64,000 bases of DNA, taken from assembly GCF_020010925.1 (NCBI RefSeq), contig NZ_JAGJBZ010000001.1, forward strand, positions 3,823,001 through 3,887,000. The letters are read 5' to 3'. The position numbers and the translations under genes were made by a program. Positions 31,326 to 39,880 of this stretch are shown here, piece after piece. Numbering within the stretch: the stretch's first letter is position 1; each line of letters begins with the position of its first letter. The DNA is from Streptomyces griseiscabiei (GTDB lineage Bacteria > Actinomycetota > Actinomycetes > Streptomycetales > Streptomycetaceae). The notes under the pieces were generated by a model, which ran no database searches, had not been told where the DNA came from, and was given only the letters and a program-made list of their open reading frames with translations.

Positions 31326-32708
31326 TCAGCAGCTGGACTTGCCGCTGTAGATCGCCAGGGCCGTGTTGGAGCCGAGGGTGGCGGTGAACTGGCCCGAGCC
31401 GTTCACGGTGACCGTCGTGTTGTTCTGCACGTTGCAGTAGGTGCCGGCCGCGAGGGAGGTCTGGTAGGTGCGGCTGAGGCTGCCCGACTCGTGGTTGATG
31501 GCCACGAAGCCCTTGCCGCCGCGGCCGAAGGCGATCGCGTCGCCCCCGTTGTCCCACCAGTTGGTGACGGCCTCGCCGCGGGTGGCGTTGCGGAAGGGGA
31601 CCATGCGCATGATCTCCGGCCAGGCGTGCTGGCACTTCCAGCCGTCCTGCCAGCAGGCGTTGACCGTGCCGCCGTTGGGCGGGCCCGCGTCGTGGTCGGT
31701 GAACTCGTAGCCGGAGTTGATGTCGGGCGCGCCGTACGGGTAGGCCAGCATGAAGACGTTCGCCATCGTGTAGTTGGCGTTGTCCTTGTAGCTGAGGGTG
31801 GAGCCGTTGCGCTCGGTGTCGTGGTTGTCGACGAAGACGCCGGCGACCGAGCTGTTCATGTACCCCCAGCCCTCGCCGTAGTTCTTGAGGTAGGCGAGGT
31901 TCTCGTTGTTGAAGACCCGCTTGAGGTCGAAGGCGTACCGGAACTCCTGCACGTCCCCGTTGCCCGTGTACTCGCTCGGCTGCACGGCCTCGCCGGCGCC
32001 GTAGATGGCCTCCTGCTTCCAGTACACGGACGGGTTGCTCAGCCGCGACTTGATGTTGGCGAGGTCGGCGGCGGGGATGTGCTTGGCGGCGTCGATCCGG
32101 AAGCCGTCGACGCCGTGGCCGAGCAGGGTGTTCATGTAGCCGGCGATGGCCGACCGCACGTACTCCTCACCGGTGTCGAGGTCGGCGAGGGTGACGAGCT
32201 CGCAGTTCTGGACGTTGGCGCGGTTGGTGTAGTCGCTGATGGTGGCCGTGCAGTCGTCGAAGTCGAAGGAGGAGTACAGGCCGGGGTAGTTGTACTTCGT
32301 GTACGACGAGCCGCCGGTGCCGGTGCCGCTGCCCGCCGACATGTGGTTGACGACGGTGTCGACGACGACCTTGACGCCGGCCGCGTGACACGTGTCGATC
32401 ATGTTCTTGAAGGCGGTGGCGTCCCCGAGCCGCCCGGCGATCCTGTAACTGACGGGCTGGTACGAGGTCCACCACTGCGAGCCCTGTATGTGCTCGGCGG
32501 GCGGTGAGACCTGGACGTACCCGTACCCGTTCGGGCCGAGGGTGTCGGTGCACTCCTTGGCGACCGAGGCGAAGCGCCACTCGAACAGGACGGCGGTGAC
32601 GTCCTTGGTGCCGGGGGGTGAGGCGTACGCGCTCCCCGTGGGCACCGCGAGCGCGAGCGACGCACCCGCGGCGAGGGCGAGGGCGCCGGAGAGGGTTCTG
32701 CTGGCCAT
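31326..32708 (-). CDS. Secreted alpha-amylase (GH13, animal-like type)
   Basis: 460 aa. Signal peptide to about residue 29 ([11 protein letters not shown]). Barrel motifs: [28 protein letters not shown] (nucleophile Asp near 204), [13 protein letters not shown] (acid/base Glu), [13 protein letters not shown] (transition-state Asp). This order resembles the Streptomyces and animal alpha-amylase subgroup. The C-terminal ~80 residues form the beta domain C; there is no starch-binding CBM20. It cuts internal alpha-1,4 bonds and supplies maltodextrins to MalEFG. ATG 32708 follows GAAGGA by eight bases. The 322-base region upstream holds a MalR-like palindrome at 32817-32827 and no other gene. Confidence 0.95.
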   Translation of the reverse strand: MASRTLSGALALAAGASLALAVPTGSAYASPPGTKDVTAVLFEWRFASVAKECTDTLGPNGYGYVQVSPPAEHIQGSQWWTSYQPVSYRIAGRLGDATAFKNMIDTCHAAGVKVVVDTVVNHMSAGSGTGTGGSSYTKYNYPGLYSSFDFDDCTATISDYTNRANVQNCELVTLADLDTGEEYVRSAIAGYMNTLLGHGVDGFRIDAAKHIPAADLANIKSRLSNPSVYWKQEAIYGAGEAVQPSEYTGNGDVQEFRYAFDLKRVFNNENLAYLKNYGEGWGYMNSSVAGVFVDNHDTERNGSTLSYKDNANYTMANVFMLAYPYGAPDINSGYEFTDHDAGPPNGGTVNACWQDGWKCQHAWPEIMRMVPFRNATRGEAVTNWWDNGGDAIAFGRGGKGFVAINHESGSLSRTYQTSLAAGTYCNVQNNTTVTVNGSGQFTATLGSNTALAIYSGKSSC

Positions 32709-32816
32709 GTGTGGGGTCCTTCTCCGTTGAAGGGGTCCGAAGGATCGGCCGACGGGCCCTGCGGATCGGGAGGGGCTGGGGACCCGGAGCGATCCGCGCG
32801 AGATCCGTTGCCGGTT

Positions 32817-32827
32817 CTTGCTGCAAG
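32817..32827 (-). promoter_or_regulatory. Putative MalR operator, alpha-amylase promoter
   Basis: CTTGCTGCAAG, a palindrome with a single central base, reads CTTGCAGCAAG on the amylase strand. It is followed by a second A/T-rich repeat GAAAACTTTC (32834-32843). The core is shared with the malE and pullulanase promoters. Confidence 0.65.
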
Positions 32828-33030
32828 ATGGCTGAAAACTTTCAACCGACAGGAAGGTACGAGTCCACTTGTCGAACGGTCAACCCTCCGGACACACCTT
32901 CTTCACGTCCTCGAAATCTCTTCACGGGGTGGGGTGTTGGGATGTCGGGGCGTCGTCGGTCCAGCCGTCCGCCTCGGTCCTGGCCCGGGTTCGGCCCGGT
33001 GGTGTCAGTGGTGGCGGTTAGTCTGCGCAC

Positions 33031-33567
33031 GTGATCGAGACGACAGTTGACGACCGCCGTTTTCCGCCCGCTCTGGCCGAGGTGGCCGAGGTGGAGTTCG
33101 AGTTCGACGACGACGGTGAGGGCGTGGACTTCGAGCCGTACGAGGACTTCGAATCCGCCGAGGAGACCACCGACTGGCTGCGTGACTGGACGGGGAACCA
33201 CGAACTCGACGGCGACGCCTACCGGCTCTTCGGAATGGACGGAACCGGCGGTCAGGCCGCCATCTGGTGCGCGCGGCCGGGGCGGCCCCTCGCCGAGCAG
33301 CCCGTGGTGTTCATGAGCTCGGAGGGCGAGTGCGGTGTGGTCGCCGGGGACCTGTCCGGCTTCCTGTGGGTGCTGGCCGATGGCATCGGACCGATGGAAG
33401 CCGCCCTGTACGACACGTACGACGTGCGTCCCGACGCGGTCCTGACCGCGCTCGCCGAGCGGCACGCGACCACCCCGCGCCGGCCGGCCGAGGAGATCAT
33501 CACGGAGGCCAAGACCCGGTTCGCGCGCTTCGCCGCGGACCTCGACGAACTCTGCCGCCATCAGTAG
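33031..33567 (+). CDS. SUKH/SMI1-KNR4-like protein
   Basis: 178 aa from GTG 33031. Very acidic N-terminus (EFEFDDDGEGVDFEPYEDFE), then a fold with LFGMDGTGGQAAIWC, PVVFMSSEGECGVVAGDLSG and FLWVLADGIGPMEA, typical of the SUKH (SMI1/KNR4) superfamily, whose members often serve as immunity proteins against polymorphic toxins or bind proteins in the cytoplasm. No toxin gene is next to it. The DUF4240 gene follows 33 bases later and may be co-transcribed. Its insertion between the amylase and the alpha-glucosidase is functionally unexplained. Confidence 0.7.
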   Translation: MIETTVDDRRFPPALAEVAEVEFEFDDDGEGVDFEPYEDFESAEETTDWLRDWTGNHELDGDAYRLFGMDGTGGQAAIWCARPGRPLAEQPVVFMSSEGECGVVAGDLSGFLWVLADGIGPMEAALYDTYDVRPDAVLTALAERHATTPRRPAEEIITEAKTRFARFAADLDELCRHQ

Positions 33568-33600
33568 CCGTTGTCGTTGCGATCTTGAGCGGTGTCCGTC

Positions 33601-34179
33601 ATGAACATGGATGAATGGTGGGGGTTGGTCGACAGGGCTCGGGCCGCGGTCGGTGACCGCGCCGACGATCGTGACCTGCCGGATGATCCACTGCCTGCGG
33701 CGCTCGTCGATGTCCTTGCCACGCTGGAGCCGGCCGAGATCGTGGACTTCTACGTCAAGTACGTCGAAGTGGAGGATTCGGCCTACCACTGTTCGTTGTG
33801 CATGGCCGCCTATGTGATCGAGGGCAGCTACTCGGACGACGGCTTCATGGACTTCCGTGGCGGGCTGATCCTGCTCGGGCGGGACGTCTTCAGCCGTGCG
33901 GTGGCGCATCCCGATTCCCTTGCCGGCCTGTCCACGGTTGCCCGCATGAGCCGCGGCGAAGGGGGCTGGATCGGCTACGAGTCGGTGAGCTGTCTGATCT
34001 CGGATGCCTACGGAAGGGTCCAAGGGGAGACCGACTCACTCGATACGGCGGTCGCGACCGCGCTGAGCGGCATGGCGCGTCCGGAGAAGCCGCGGGGCGA
34101 GAAATGGAACGGGGACCCCGAGGACGAAGCACAGCTGAGGCGCCGCCTTCCACGGCTCGCGGCGCTCTTCCTCGACTGA
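33601..34179 (+). CDS. DUF4240 family protein
   Basis: 192 aa from ATG 33601; an in-frame GTG nine bases upstream and ATG six bases downstream are alternatives. It opens with MDEWWGLVDRARAAVGD, the DUF4240 hallmark, and continues with LATLEPAEIVDFYVKYVEVE, the LCMAAYVIEGSYSDDGFMDF block and FRGGLILLGRDVF. DUF4240 proteins are found beside immunity-type and toxin-related genes, but their action is unknown. With the SUKH-like gene upstream it forms a two-gene cassette. The coding sequence is slightly less GC-rich at third positions than its neighbours. Confidence 0.8.
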   Translation: MNMDEWWGLVDRARAAVGDRADDRDLPDDPLPAALVDVLATLEPAEIVDFYVKYVEVEDSAYHCSLCMAAYVIEGSYSDDGFMDFRGGLILLGRDVFSRAVAHPDSLAGLSTVARMSRGEGGWIGYESVSCLISDAYGRVQGETDSLDTAVATALSGMARPEKPRGEKWNGDPEDEAQLRRRLPRLAALFLD

Positions 34180-34208
34180 AGTCGTCTGAATCGCCCTTGT
34201 CGCGGAAA

Positions 34209-34241
34209 GGCCCGCCACCCGGCCGAAGCAGGTGGCGGGCC
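34209..34241. terminator. Bidirectional terminator
   Basis: GGCCCGCCACC (34209-34219) pairs perfectly with GGTGGCGGGCC (34231-34241), between the DUF4240 gene and the convergent alpha-glucosidase gene. Confidence 0.8.
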
Positions 34242-34272
34242 CTCAGGTCCCGTCAGGGGGAAGCGGACGCGC

Positions 34273-35949
34273 TCAGCCCGTCGTCCACCACACCGTCGTG
34301 TCCCCCGGCAGCTTCGCCTCGTCGTCCGCCACCGTCACCTCGCCGGTGGCGATCAGGACATGGCCGTACGCGGGGATCGTGACCGCCTCGCGGGTGGTGT
34401 TCGCGACGCAGACGACGTCGCCGCGGCGGAAGGCCAGGACGCCGGAGGGGGACTTGAGCCATTCCACCGCGTCGCCGGCGCCGAGGGCGGGCTGTTCGCG
34501 GCGGATGGTGAGGGCCGTGCGGTACAGCTCCAGGGTCGAGTCCGCGACGCCGGTCTGCGCCTCCACGCTCAGGTCGGCCCATTCGGCGGGCTGGGGCAGC
34601 CAGGAGCCGCCCGCGCTGAAGCCGTACGACGAGCCCGTGCGGGTCCACGGGATCGGCACCCGGCAGCCGTCGCGGAAGCCGTCCTGGCCGGCGCCCCGGA
34701 AGTACGCGGGGTCCTGGCGCACCTCGTCCGGGAGGTCGACGACATCGGGGAGGCCCAGTTCCTCGCCCTGGTAGACGTAGGCCGAGCCGGGCAGCGCCAG
34801 CATCAGGAGCGAGGCGGCGCGGGCGCGGCGCAGGCCCAGTTCGCGGTCGCCCGCGAGGCGGATCTGGGTGCCGAGGCCCGGTTCGTTGGCGAAGCGGGTG
34901 GCGTGGCGGGTGACGTCGTGGTTGGACAGCACCCAGGTCGCGGGGGCGTTCACCGGGCGCATCGCGTCCAGGGTGCGGTCGATGACGGTCTTCAGCTCCG
35001 CGGCGTCCCAGTCCGTGCCCAGGTACTGGAAGTTGAAGGCCTGGTGGAGTTCGTCCGGGCGGACGTAGTTCGCGGTGCGTTCGATGGTCGGGGTCCATGC
35101 CTCGGCCACGAAGATGCGCTCGCCCGCGTACTCGTCCAGGACGAGGCGCCATTCGCGGTAGATCGCGTGGACGCCGTCCTGGTCGAAGAAGGGCATGACA
35201 TCGTTGCCCAGCAGCTTCAGCTGGTCGTGGGCGCCGAGATCGGGGAGTCCGTCCGCCTTGACCATGCCGTGGGCGACGTCGATCCGGAAGCCGTCGACGC
35301 CCATGTCGAGCCAGAAGCGCAGGATGGAGCGGAACTCGTCGCCGACCGCCGGGTGGTCCCAGTTGAAGTCGGGCTGCTCCGGGGCGAAGAGGTGGAGGTA
35401 CCAGTCGCCGGGGGTGCCGTCCGGTTCCGTGATCCGGGTCCAGGCCGGGCCGCCGAAGATGGACTCCCAGTCGTTGGGCGGGAGTTCGCCGTCCGCGCCC
35501 TTGCCCTGGCGGAAGTGGTAGCGGTCGCGCAGCGGGGAGCCGGGGCCCTCCGCCACCGCCCGCTTGAACCACTCGTGCTGGTCGGAGGAGTGGTTCGGGA
35601 CCAGGTCGACGATGATCCGCAGGCCCAGCCCGTGGGCGTCGCGGATCAGCGCGTCCGCGTCCAGCAGATTGCCGAACATCGGGTCCACCGCACGGTAGTC
35701 GGCGACGTCGTAGCCGGCGTCGGCCTGCGGGGAGGCGTAGAAGGGGGACAGCCAGACGGCGTCCACACCCAGATCACGCAGGTACGGGAGTCGGGAACGT
35801 ACGCCCGCCAGGTCGCCCATGCCGTCGCCGTTGCTGTCGGCGAAGCTGCGCGGATAGACCTGGTAGATCACCGCGTCCCGCCACCAGTCGCCGCGCTGGG
35901 CTTTGGCGGAGTTCGGTGCCGGGGCGGTGGCGTAGTGCTGCTGGCTCAT
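34273..35949 (-). CDS. aglA: Intracellular alpha-glucosidase (GH13 oligosaccharidase)
   Basis: 558 aa, no signal peptide. GH13 motifs: YQVYPRSFADSNGDGMGDL, LRIIVDLVPNHSSDQHEWF, DGFRIDVAHGM (nucleophile near residue 222), RIFVAEAWTP (acid/base Glu near 283), WVLSNHDVTRHATRF (near 343) and YVYQGEELGLPDV. The layout fits actinobacterial alpha-glucosidases that hydrolyse maltose and maltodextrins taken up by MalEFG. It is the last gene of the malE-malF-malG direction, 124 bases after malG with a hairpin in between (36014-36051), so it may be partly read through or have lower expression. Gene name by position and similarity to the S. coelicolor locus. Confidence 0.85.
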   Translation of the reverse strand: MSQQHYATAPAPNSAKAQRGDWWRDAVIYQVYPRSFADSNGDGMGDLAGVRSRLPYLRDLGVDAVWLSPFYASPQADAGYDVADYRAVDPMFGNLLDADALIRDAHGLGLRIIVDLVPNHSSDQHEWFKRAVAEGPGSPLRDRYHFRQGKGADGELPPNDWESIFGGPAWTRITEPDGTPGDWYLHLFAPEQPDFNWDHPAVGDEFRSILRFWLDMGVDGFRIDVAHGMVKADGLPDLGAHDQLKLLGNDVMPFFDQDGVHAIYREWRLVLDEYAGERIFVAEAWTPTIERTANYVRPDELHQAFNFQYLGTDWDAAELKTVIDRTLDAMRPVNAPATWVLSNHDVTRHATRFANEPGLGTQIRLAGDRELGLRRARAASLLMLALPGSAYVYQGEELGLPDVVDLPDEVRQDPAYFRGAGQDGFRDGCRVPIPWTRTGSSYGFSAGGSWLPQPAEWADLSVEAQTGVADSTLELYRTALTIRREQPALGAGDAVEWLKSPSGVLAFRRGDVVCVANTTREAVTIPAYGHVLIATGEVTVADDEAKLPGDTTVWWTTG

Positions 35950-36013
35950 GGCGTCCTTGGTACGTAACAGGGGCGTGGGGTCAGAGGTGTCGGTGTCGGG
36001 TGTCGTTCGAGAC

Positions 36014-36051
36014 GGTCGCGGTGACAGCGGGGTCGGATGGTCACCGCGACC
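36014..36051 (-). terminator. Hairpin between malG and the alpha-glucosidase gene
   Basis: GGTCGCGGTGAC (36014-36025) pairs perfectly with GTCACCGCGACC (36040-36051). It could be a partial terminator or an RNA-processing point within the operon. Confidence 0.65.
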
Positions 36052-36073
36052 GCCTCGGGTCCGGGGAGGGGCG

Positions 36074-36997
36074 TCACCCCTTGGTGCCGCCCGCGGTGAG
36101 GCCCGTCACCAGGTTCTTCTGCACCAGGTAGAAGAACGCGGACACCGGTACGGCGACCAGGACCGCCGTCGCCGCCATCAGGTTGCGCTGGGCGTCGTGT
36201 TCGCTGACGAAGCTCTGCAGACCGACGGCGAAGGTGTACTTCGTGTCGGACAGCATGAACGTCGAGGCGAAGGCGACCTCGCCGAACGCGGTGATGAAGC
36301 TGTAGAACGCGGCGACCGCGAGCCCCGGCTTGGCGAGGGGCAGGATCAGCCGGGCGAACGTGCCGAAGGGGGTCAGCCCGTCGACGCGTCCGGCCTCGTC
36401 GATCTCGAAGGGGATCGTGTCGAAGTAGCCCTTGAGCAGCCAGGCGCAGTAGGGCACGGCCGTCGAGCAGTAGACGAGGACGAGGCCGAGGTAGCTGTCG
36501 ACGAGCTTCAGTTCCGAGAGGATCTCGTACATCGGCACCATCAGGACGGCCACCGGGAACATCTGCGTGAACAGGAGCACCCACATGAACTTCCGGTAGC
36601 CCGGGAAGCGCATACGGGAGACGGCGTAACCGGTGGTCGCCGCGATCAGCACCCCGAGGACGGTGGTGCCGAGCGAGACGACGAGGGTGCTGACCAGCCA
36701 GTCGAAGAACGGTGTCTCCTGGAGCACGTGCGAATAGTTGGCAAGGGTCATTTTGCCGAAGATGCGCCCGGGATGCAGGTAATCGTCCTTGTCCGGGCCG
36801 AGGGACAGGAAGACCAGCCAGGCGATCGGGAAGAGCGCGGCCAGGCTCGCCACGATCAGGATGCCGTGGGAGGCGAGGGAGCCGGCGAGGCTGTTCTCGC
36901 CGCGTCGGCGGCTGCGGCGCGGGGCCGTCTTCGTCGTCGGCGTCGCGTCCGCCGGAGCCGTGGTCCCGACAGGGGTCGTGCTCGTGGTCGTACTCAT
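36074..36997 (-). CDS. malG: Maltose/maltodextrin ABC transporter permease
   Basis: 307 aa from ATG 36997, with AGGAG six bases upstream; a 12-codon longer start lacks a ribosome site. The N-terminal ~40 residues are Thr/Ala/Arg-rich and cytoplasmic, followed by six membrane helices starting with HGILIVASLAALFPIAWLVF. The EAA loop is EIDEAGRVDGLTPFGTFARL, which docks the ATPase. It forms the channel with MalF. No ATPase gene is present in this window; streptomycetes use the shared ATPase MsiK encoded elsewhere. It begins 13 bases after malF's stop. Confidence 0.95.
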   Translation of the reverse strand: MSTTTSTTPVGTTAPADATPTTKTAPRRSRRRGENSLAGSLASHGILIVASLAALFPIAWLVFLSLGPDKDDYLHPGRIFGKMTLANYSHVLQETPFFDWLVSTLVVSLGTTVLGVLIAATTGYAVSRMRFPGYRKFMWVLLFTQMFPVAVLMVPMYEILSELKLVDSYLGLVLVYCSTAVPYCAWLLKGYFDTIPFEIDEAGRVDGLTPFGTFARLILPLAKPGLAVAAFYSFITAFGEVAFASTFMLSDTKYTFAVGLQSFVSEHDAQRNLMAATAVLVAVPVSAFFYLVQKNLVTGLTAGGTKG

Positions 36998-37010
36998 GGG
37001 GGCTCCTGCC

Positions 37011-38015
37011 TCAGATCGCGAGCTGCTGCTCATCGCGGTTCAGCCAGCGGCGGTAGACGGAGGTGAAGACGATCAGGATGGCCAGCAGCAGGATGCCGTA
37101 GGCCGCCGACTGCGCGAAGTCACGCGGCTGCTGTCCGAAGCCGAGGTAGTAGGCCCAGGTCACGAGGATCTGCGCCTCGGGCGCGGTGTCGCCGAACAGC
37201 AGGAAGATGACGGCGAACTGGTTGAACGTCCAGATGATGCCGAGGAGGACGACGGTGGAGCTGACGGAGCGCAGGCCCGGCAGGGTGACGTACCGGAAGC
37301 GCTGCCAGGCGCTCGCGCCGTCCATCTCGGCGGCCTCGTAGAGGGAGGTGTCGATGGACTGGAGTCCGCCGAGCAGCGAGAGCATCATGAACGGCACCCC
37401 GCACCAGGTGTTGACCATGATCGCGGCGAACCGCTGCCAGAAGGTGTCCTCCAGCCACAGCGGGGCCGGCAGATGCAGCGCTTCGAGGGCGGTGTTGATG
37501 ACCCCGCCGTCGGCGAGCATGAACCGCCAGCCGAAGACGGTGACGAAGGTGGGCACGGCCCACGGCAGGACCAGGATCAGCCGGTAGAGGGTGCGTCCGC
37601 GCAGCTTCTGGTTGAGCAGCAGCGCGAGACCGAGGCCGATGGAGAAGGTCACGGTGACGCAGAGCGCCGTCCAGACGATCGTCCAGACGAAGTGCGACCA
37701 GAAGCGGTCGTAGGAGGTGGGGCCCCAGAGGATGTCGGCGTAGTTGCCGAAGCCGATGAACTCGTAGGTCGCCTCGATGTGGTTGGCGCCGATCGTGCGC
37801 GCCGAGTTGAGGCTGTTGGCGTTGGTGAGGGTGAGGTAGAAGCCGCGCGCCAGCGGATACAGCACCAGGACGCCGAGCACGACGACGACCGGGGCGATCA
37901 TCGCGTACGCGTACCAGTACCGCTGGTACGACTGCCTCAGACGCGTCAGCCGGCCGGGGCGCCCGCCCGGTTCACCTCGGCGCTTGCCGGTCGCTCGGTC
38001 GATGGCGACTGTCAT
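37011..38015 (-). CDS. malF: Maltose/maltodextrin ABC transporter permease
   Basis: 334 aa. A basic N-terminus (ATGKRRGEPGGRPGRLTRLR) leads to six membrane helices beginning AYAMIAPVVVVLGVLVLYPLA. The EAA loop near the C-terminal third reads YEAAEMDGASAWQRFRYVTL. The short periplasm-side loop is typical of Gram-positive MalF, without the large E. coli P2 domain. ATG 38015 follows AAGGTG by eight bases. It is separated from malE by 130 bases with a strong hairpin, and from malG by 13 bases. Confidence 0.95.
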   Translation of the reverse strand: MTVAIDRATGKRRGEPGGRPGRLTRLRQSYQRYWYAYAMIAPVVVVLGVLVLYPLARGFYLTLTNANSLNSARTIGANHIEATYEFIGFGNYADILWGPTSYDRFWSHFVWTIVWTALCVTVTFSIGLGLALLLNQKLRGRTLYRLILVLPWAVPTFVTVFGWRFMLADGGVINTALEALHLPAPLWLEDTFWQRFAAIMVNTWCGVPFMMLSLLGGLQSIDTSLYEAAEMDGASAWQRFRYVTLPGLRSVSSTVVLLGIIWTFNQFAVIFLLFGDTAPEAQILVTWAYYLGFGQQPRDFAQSAAYGILLLAILIVFTSVYRRWLNRDEQQLAI

Positions 38016-38092
38016 CGTTCGACACCTTCTGGAAGATCACTGCCCATCACCGGCAGTGCGGGGGCTGGGACTGCTCTGGGGGACGGTCCGGT

Positions 38093-38137
38093 GGCCGCCG
38101 CGTCCGTCCCCCGAGGGCCGGGGCGGACGCGGCGGCC
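38093..38137 (-). promoter_or_regulatory. Hairpin in the malE-malF intergenic region
   Basis: GGCCGCCGCGTCCG (38093-38106) pairs perfectly with CGGACGCGGCGGCC (38124-38137), extended inward by CCCC/GGGG past one bulged base. It starts nine bases downstream of the malE stop and is likely to cap or partially terminate the malE message. Confidence 0.8.
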
Positions 38138-38145
38138 AACCGGGG

Positions 38146-39414
38146 TCACTTGCTGAAGTCCGGGACCAGCTTGGCGATCGCGGTCTCCGCGTTGCCGAGG
38201 CCCTTGTCCAGGGACTCCTTGCCGCCGGCGATCGCGAGCAGCTCGGTGTCGAGCGGGCCCCACAGGGAGCTGTACTCGGGCAGCTCGGGGCGCGGCTGGG
38301 CGGCGGCGAGCACGGTCTGGTAGCCGGCGATGCCCGGGTCGGCCTTGACCTCGGCGGTGTAGGCGTCGTCACGCGTGGGCAGCGTGGAGTTCTTCAGGGC
38401 GATGGTCTCCTGGGACTTCGCCGAGGTCATGAAGTTGACGAACTTCAGCGACGCCTCCTGCTTCGCCTTGTCCGAGCCGGCGTAGATCGACAGGTTGTGA
38501 CCGCCGGTCGGGGCGCCCGCCTTGCCGGAGGAGCCCGCCGGGACGGTGGCGATGCCCAGGTTGGCCTTGTCCTTGAACGCGGCGCCCTTGTAGAAGTTGG
38601 TGATCTCCCACGGGCCCTGGATGATCGAGGCGACCTTGCCGTTGACGAAGGCGTCCTGGATGTGGGCGTAGGCGTCGGCGGTGGTGTCCGCCTTGTGCAG
38701 GCCCTTGCCGTCGAAGAGCTCCAGCCAGGTGCCGTACGCCTTCTTGGCCTCGGCGGAGTTCACGGTGATCTTCTTCTGCGCGACGTCGACGGTGTCGGTG
38801 CCGTCGCCGTAGAGGAAGGACTGGGCGTAGTAGGCCTGGGTGGAGCCCCAGTAGCCGTCGACGCCGGTCTCGTCCTTGACGGTGGCGGCGGCCTTCTTCA
38901 GGTCGTCCCAGGTCTTCGGGGCCTCGACGCCGGCCTTCTCGAAGAGCGCCTTGTTGTAGACGAGCGCGAGGGTGTCGGTGACGAACGGGACGCCGTAGGT
39001 CTTGCCGTCGTACTGGGCCTGCTTGATCAGATTGGGCTGGAACTTGTCCTGGTCCTTGAGGGCCTCGGTGCCGTCGAGCGGCAGGAAGAAGCCCTTCTTG
39101 GCGAAGGCGGGGGTCCAGCCGACCTCGGAGCGCAGGATGTCCGGGGCGCCCGTGGCGCCGGCGGCGGTGTCGAACTTGTTCTGCGCCTGGTCGAAGGGCA
39201 CGTTGACGTACTTGACCTTGATGTCCTTGTTGGCGGCCTCGAACTCCTTGACCAAGGCCTTGTACGTCGGTGCCTCATTGGTGGCGTTGGAGGTGTCCCA
39301 CCAGGTGATGGTGACCGGACCGTCGGCCGAGTCGCCGCTGTCGCTTCCGCCGCAGGCCGTCGCCGTGAGGGCGATCGACGCCACCAGCGCGGTGGCCGCT
39401 ATGCCACGCCGCAT
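38146..39414 (-). CDS. malE: Maltose/maltodextrin-binding lipoprotein
   Basis: 422 aa from ATG 39414, set by AAGGAG. The lipobox TATAC places the lipid-modified Cys at residue 21, so the binding protein is held at the outer membrane face. The mature part is a family 1 solute-binding protein: ITWWDTSNATNEAPTYKALV, GAPDILRSEVGWTPAFAKKG, YGVPFVTDTLALVYNKALFE, ASIIQGPWEITNF and GGHNLSIYAGSDKAKQEA. It captures maltose and maltodextrins released by the two secreted amylases and hands them to MalFG. Expression is presumably repressed by MalR through the site at 39548-39558. Confidence 0.95.
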   Translation of the reverse strand: MRRGIAATALVASIALTATACGGSDSGDSADGPVTITWWDTSNATNEAPTYKALVKEFEAANKDIKVKYVNVPFDQAQNKFDTAAGATGAPDILRSEVGWTPAFAKKGFFLPLDGTEALKDQDKFQPNLIKQAQYDGKTYGVPFVTDTLALVYNKALFEKAGVEAPKTWDDLKKAAATVKDETGVDGYWGSTQAYYAQSFLYGDGTDTVDVAQKKITVNSAEAKKAYGTWLELFDGKGLHKADTTADAYAHIQDAFVNGKVASIIQGPWEITNFYKGAAFKDKANLGIATVPAGSSGKAGAPTGGHNLSIYAGSDKAKQEASLKFVNFMTSAKSQETIALKNSTLPTRDDAYTAEVKADPGIAGYQTVLAAAQPRPELPEYSSLWGPLDTELLAIAGGKESLDKGLGNAETAIAKLVPDFSK

Positions 39415-39547
39415 GAGATCTCCTTGAGGGTGAAAGCCCGTGTGCCGGGCGGGAGGGCCCCGTCTGCCGTCCCGCCGAGTTGCCGCCGCGCCGTCGCCGC
39501 CGCCGGGCGTGGCCGAACGTAACAGCGTTGTAAGCGCGACGAAAGAC

Positions 39548-39558
39548 CTTGCTGCAAA
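39548..39558 (-). promoter_or_regulatory. Putative MalR operator in the malE-malR intergenic region
   Basis: CTTGCTGCAAA (TTTGCAGCAAG on the malE strand), followed closely by ATTGCAACAA (39561-39570), a second TTGCAA-type half. It is 134 bases upstream of malE and inside the 466-base gap to malR, which otherwise holds no gene that I can support. Confidence 0.65.
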
Positions 39559-39880
39559 AAATTGCAACAACAGGCGATGGTTACCGGCCCGTGACCTGTG
39601 CTCGACTTGGCCGAAACCTGACATCAGGGCCGGTCAACTGGGGTCCACAGCACCATGCAAGACTCTGCAAGCTCTTGCCACCACCGACCGGGGCCGCCAT
39701 CATCGGCCTGTCAGCGCCTTGCGAAGGCCACCCCTTCCGTATGCGGGGCGCCCCCACGGACACCGACCAGAATCACGAGGGACCGCGATGACGCAGCAGC
39801 CCGCGGCGGGCCGCATCCACGCCCGCACCCGGCGCAGGGCCGGTGGGCAAGCGCAGGCCCGGCCGGTACAGTCCAGTGCT

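Noticed and set aside
39440..39880. Upstream extension of malR to 39440 or 39788
   Set aside because: Extra residues are Arg/Pro-rich and the HTH of LacI proteins normally starts at residue ~3; the sequence there contains the MalR-like operator region.
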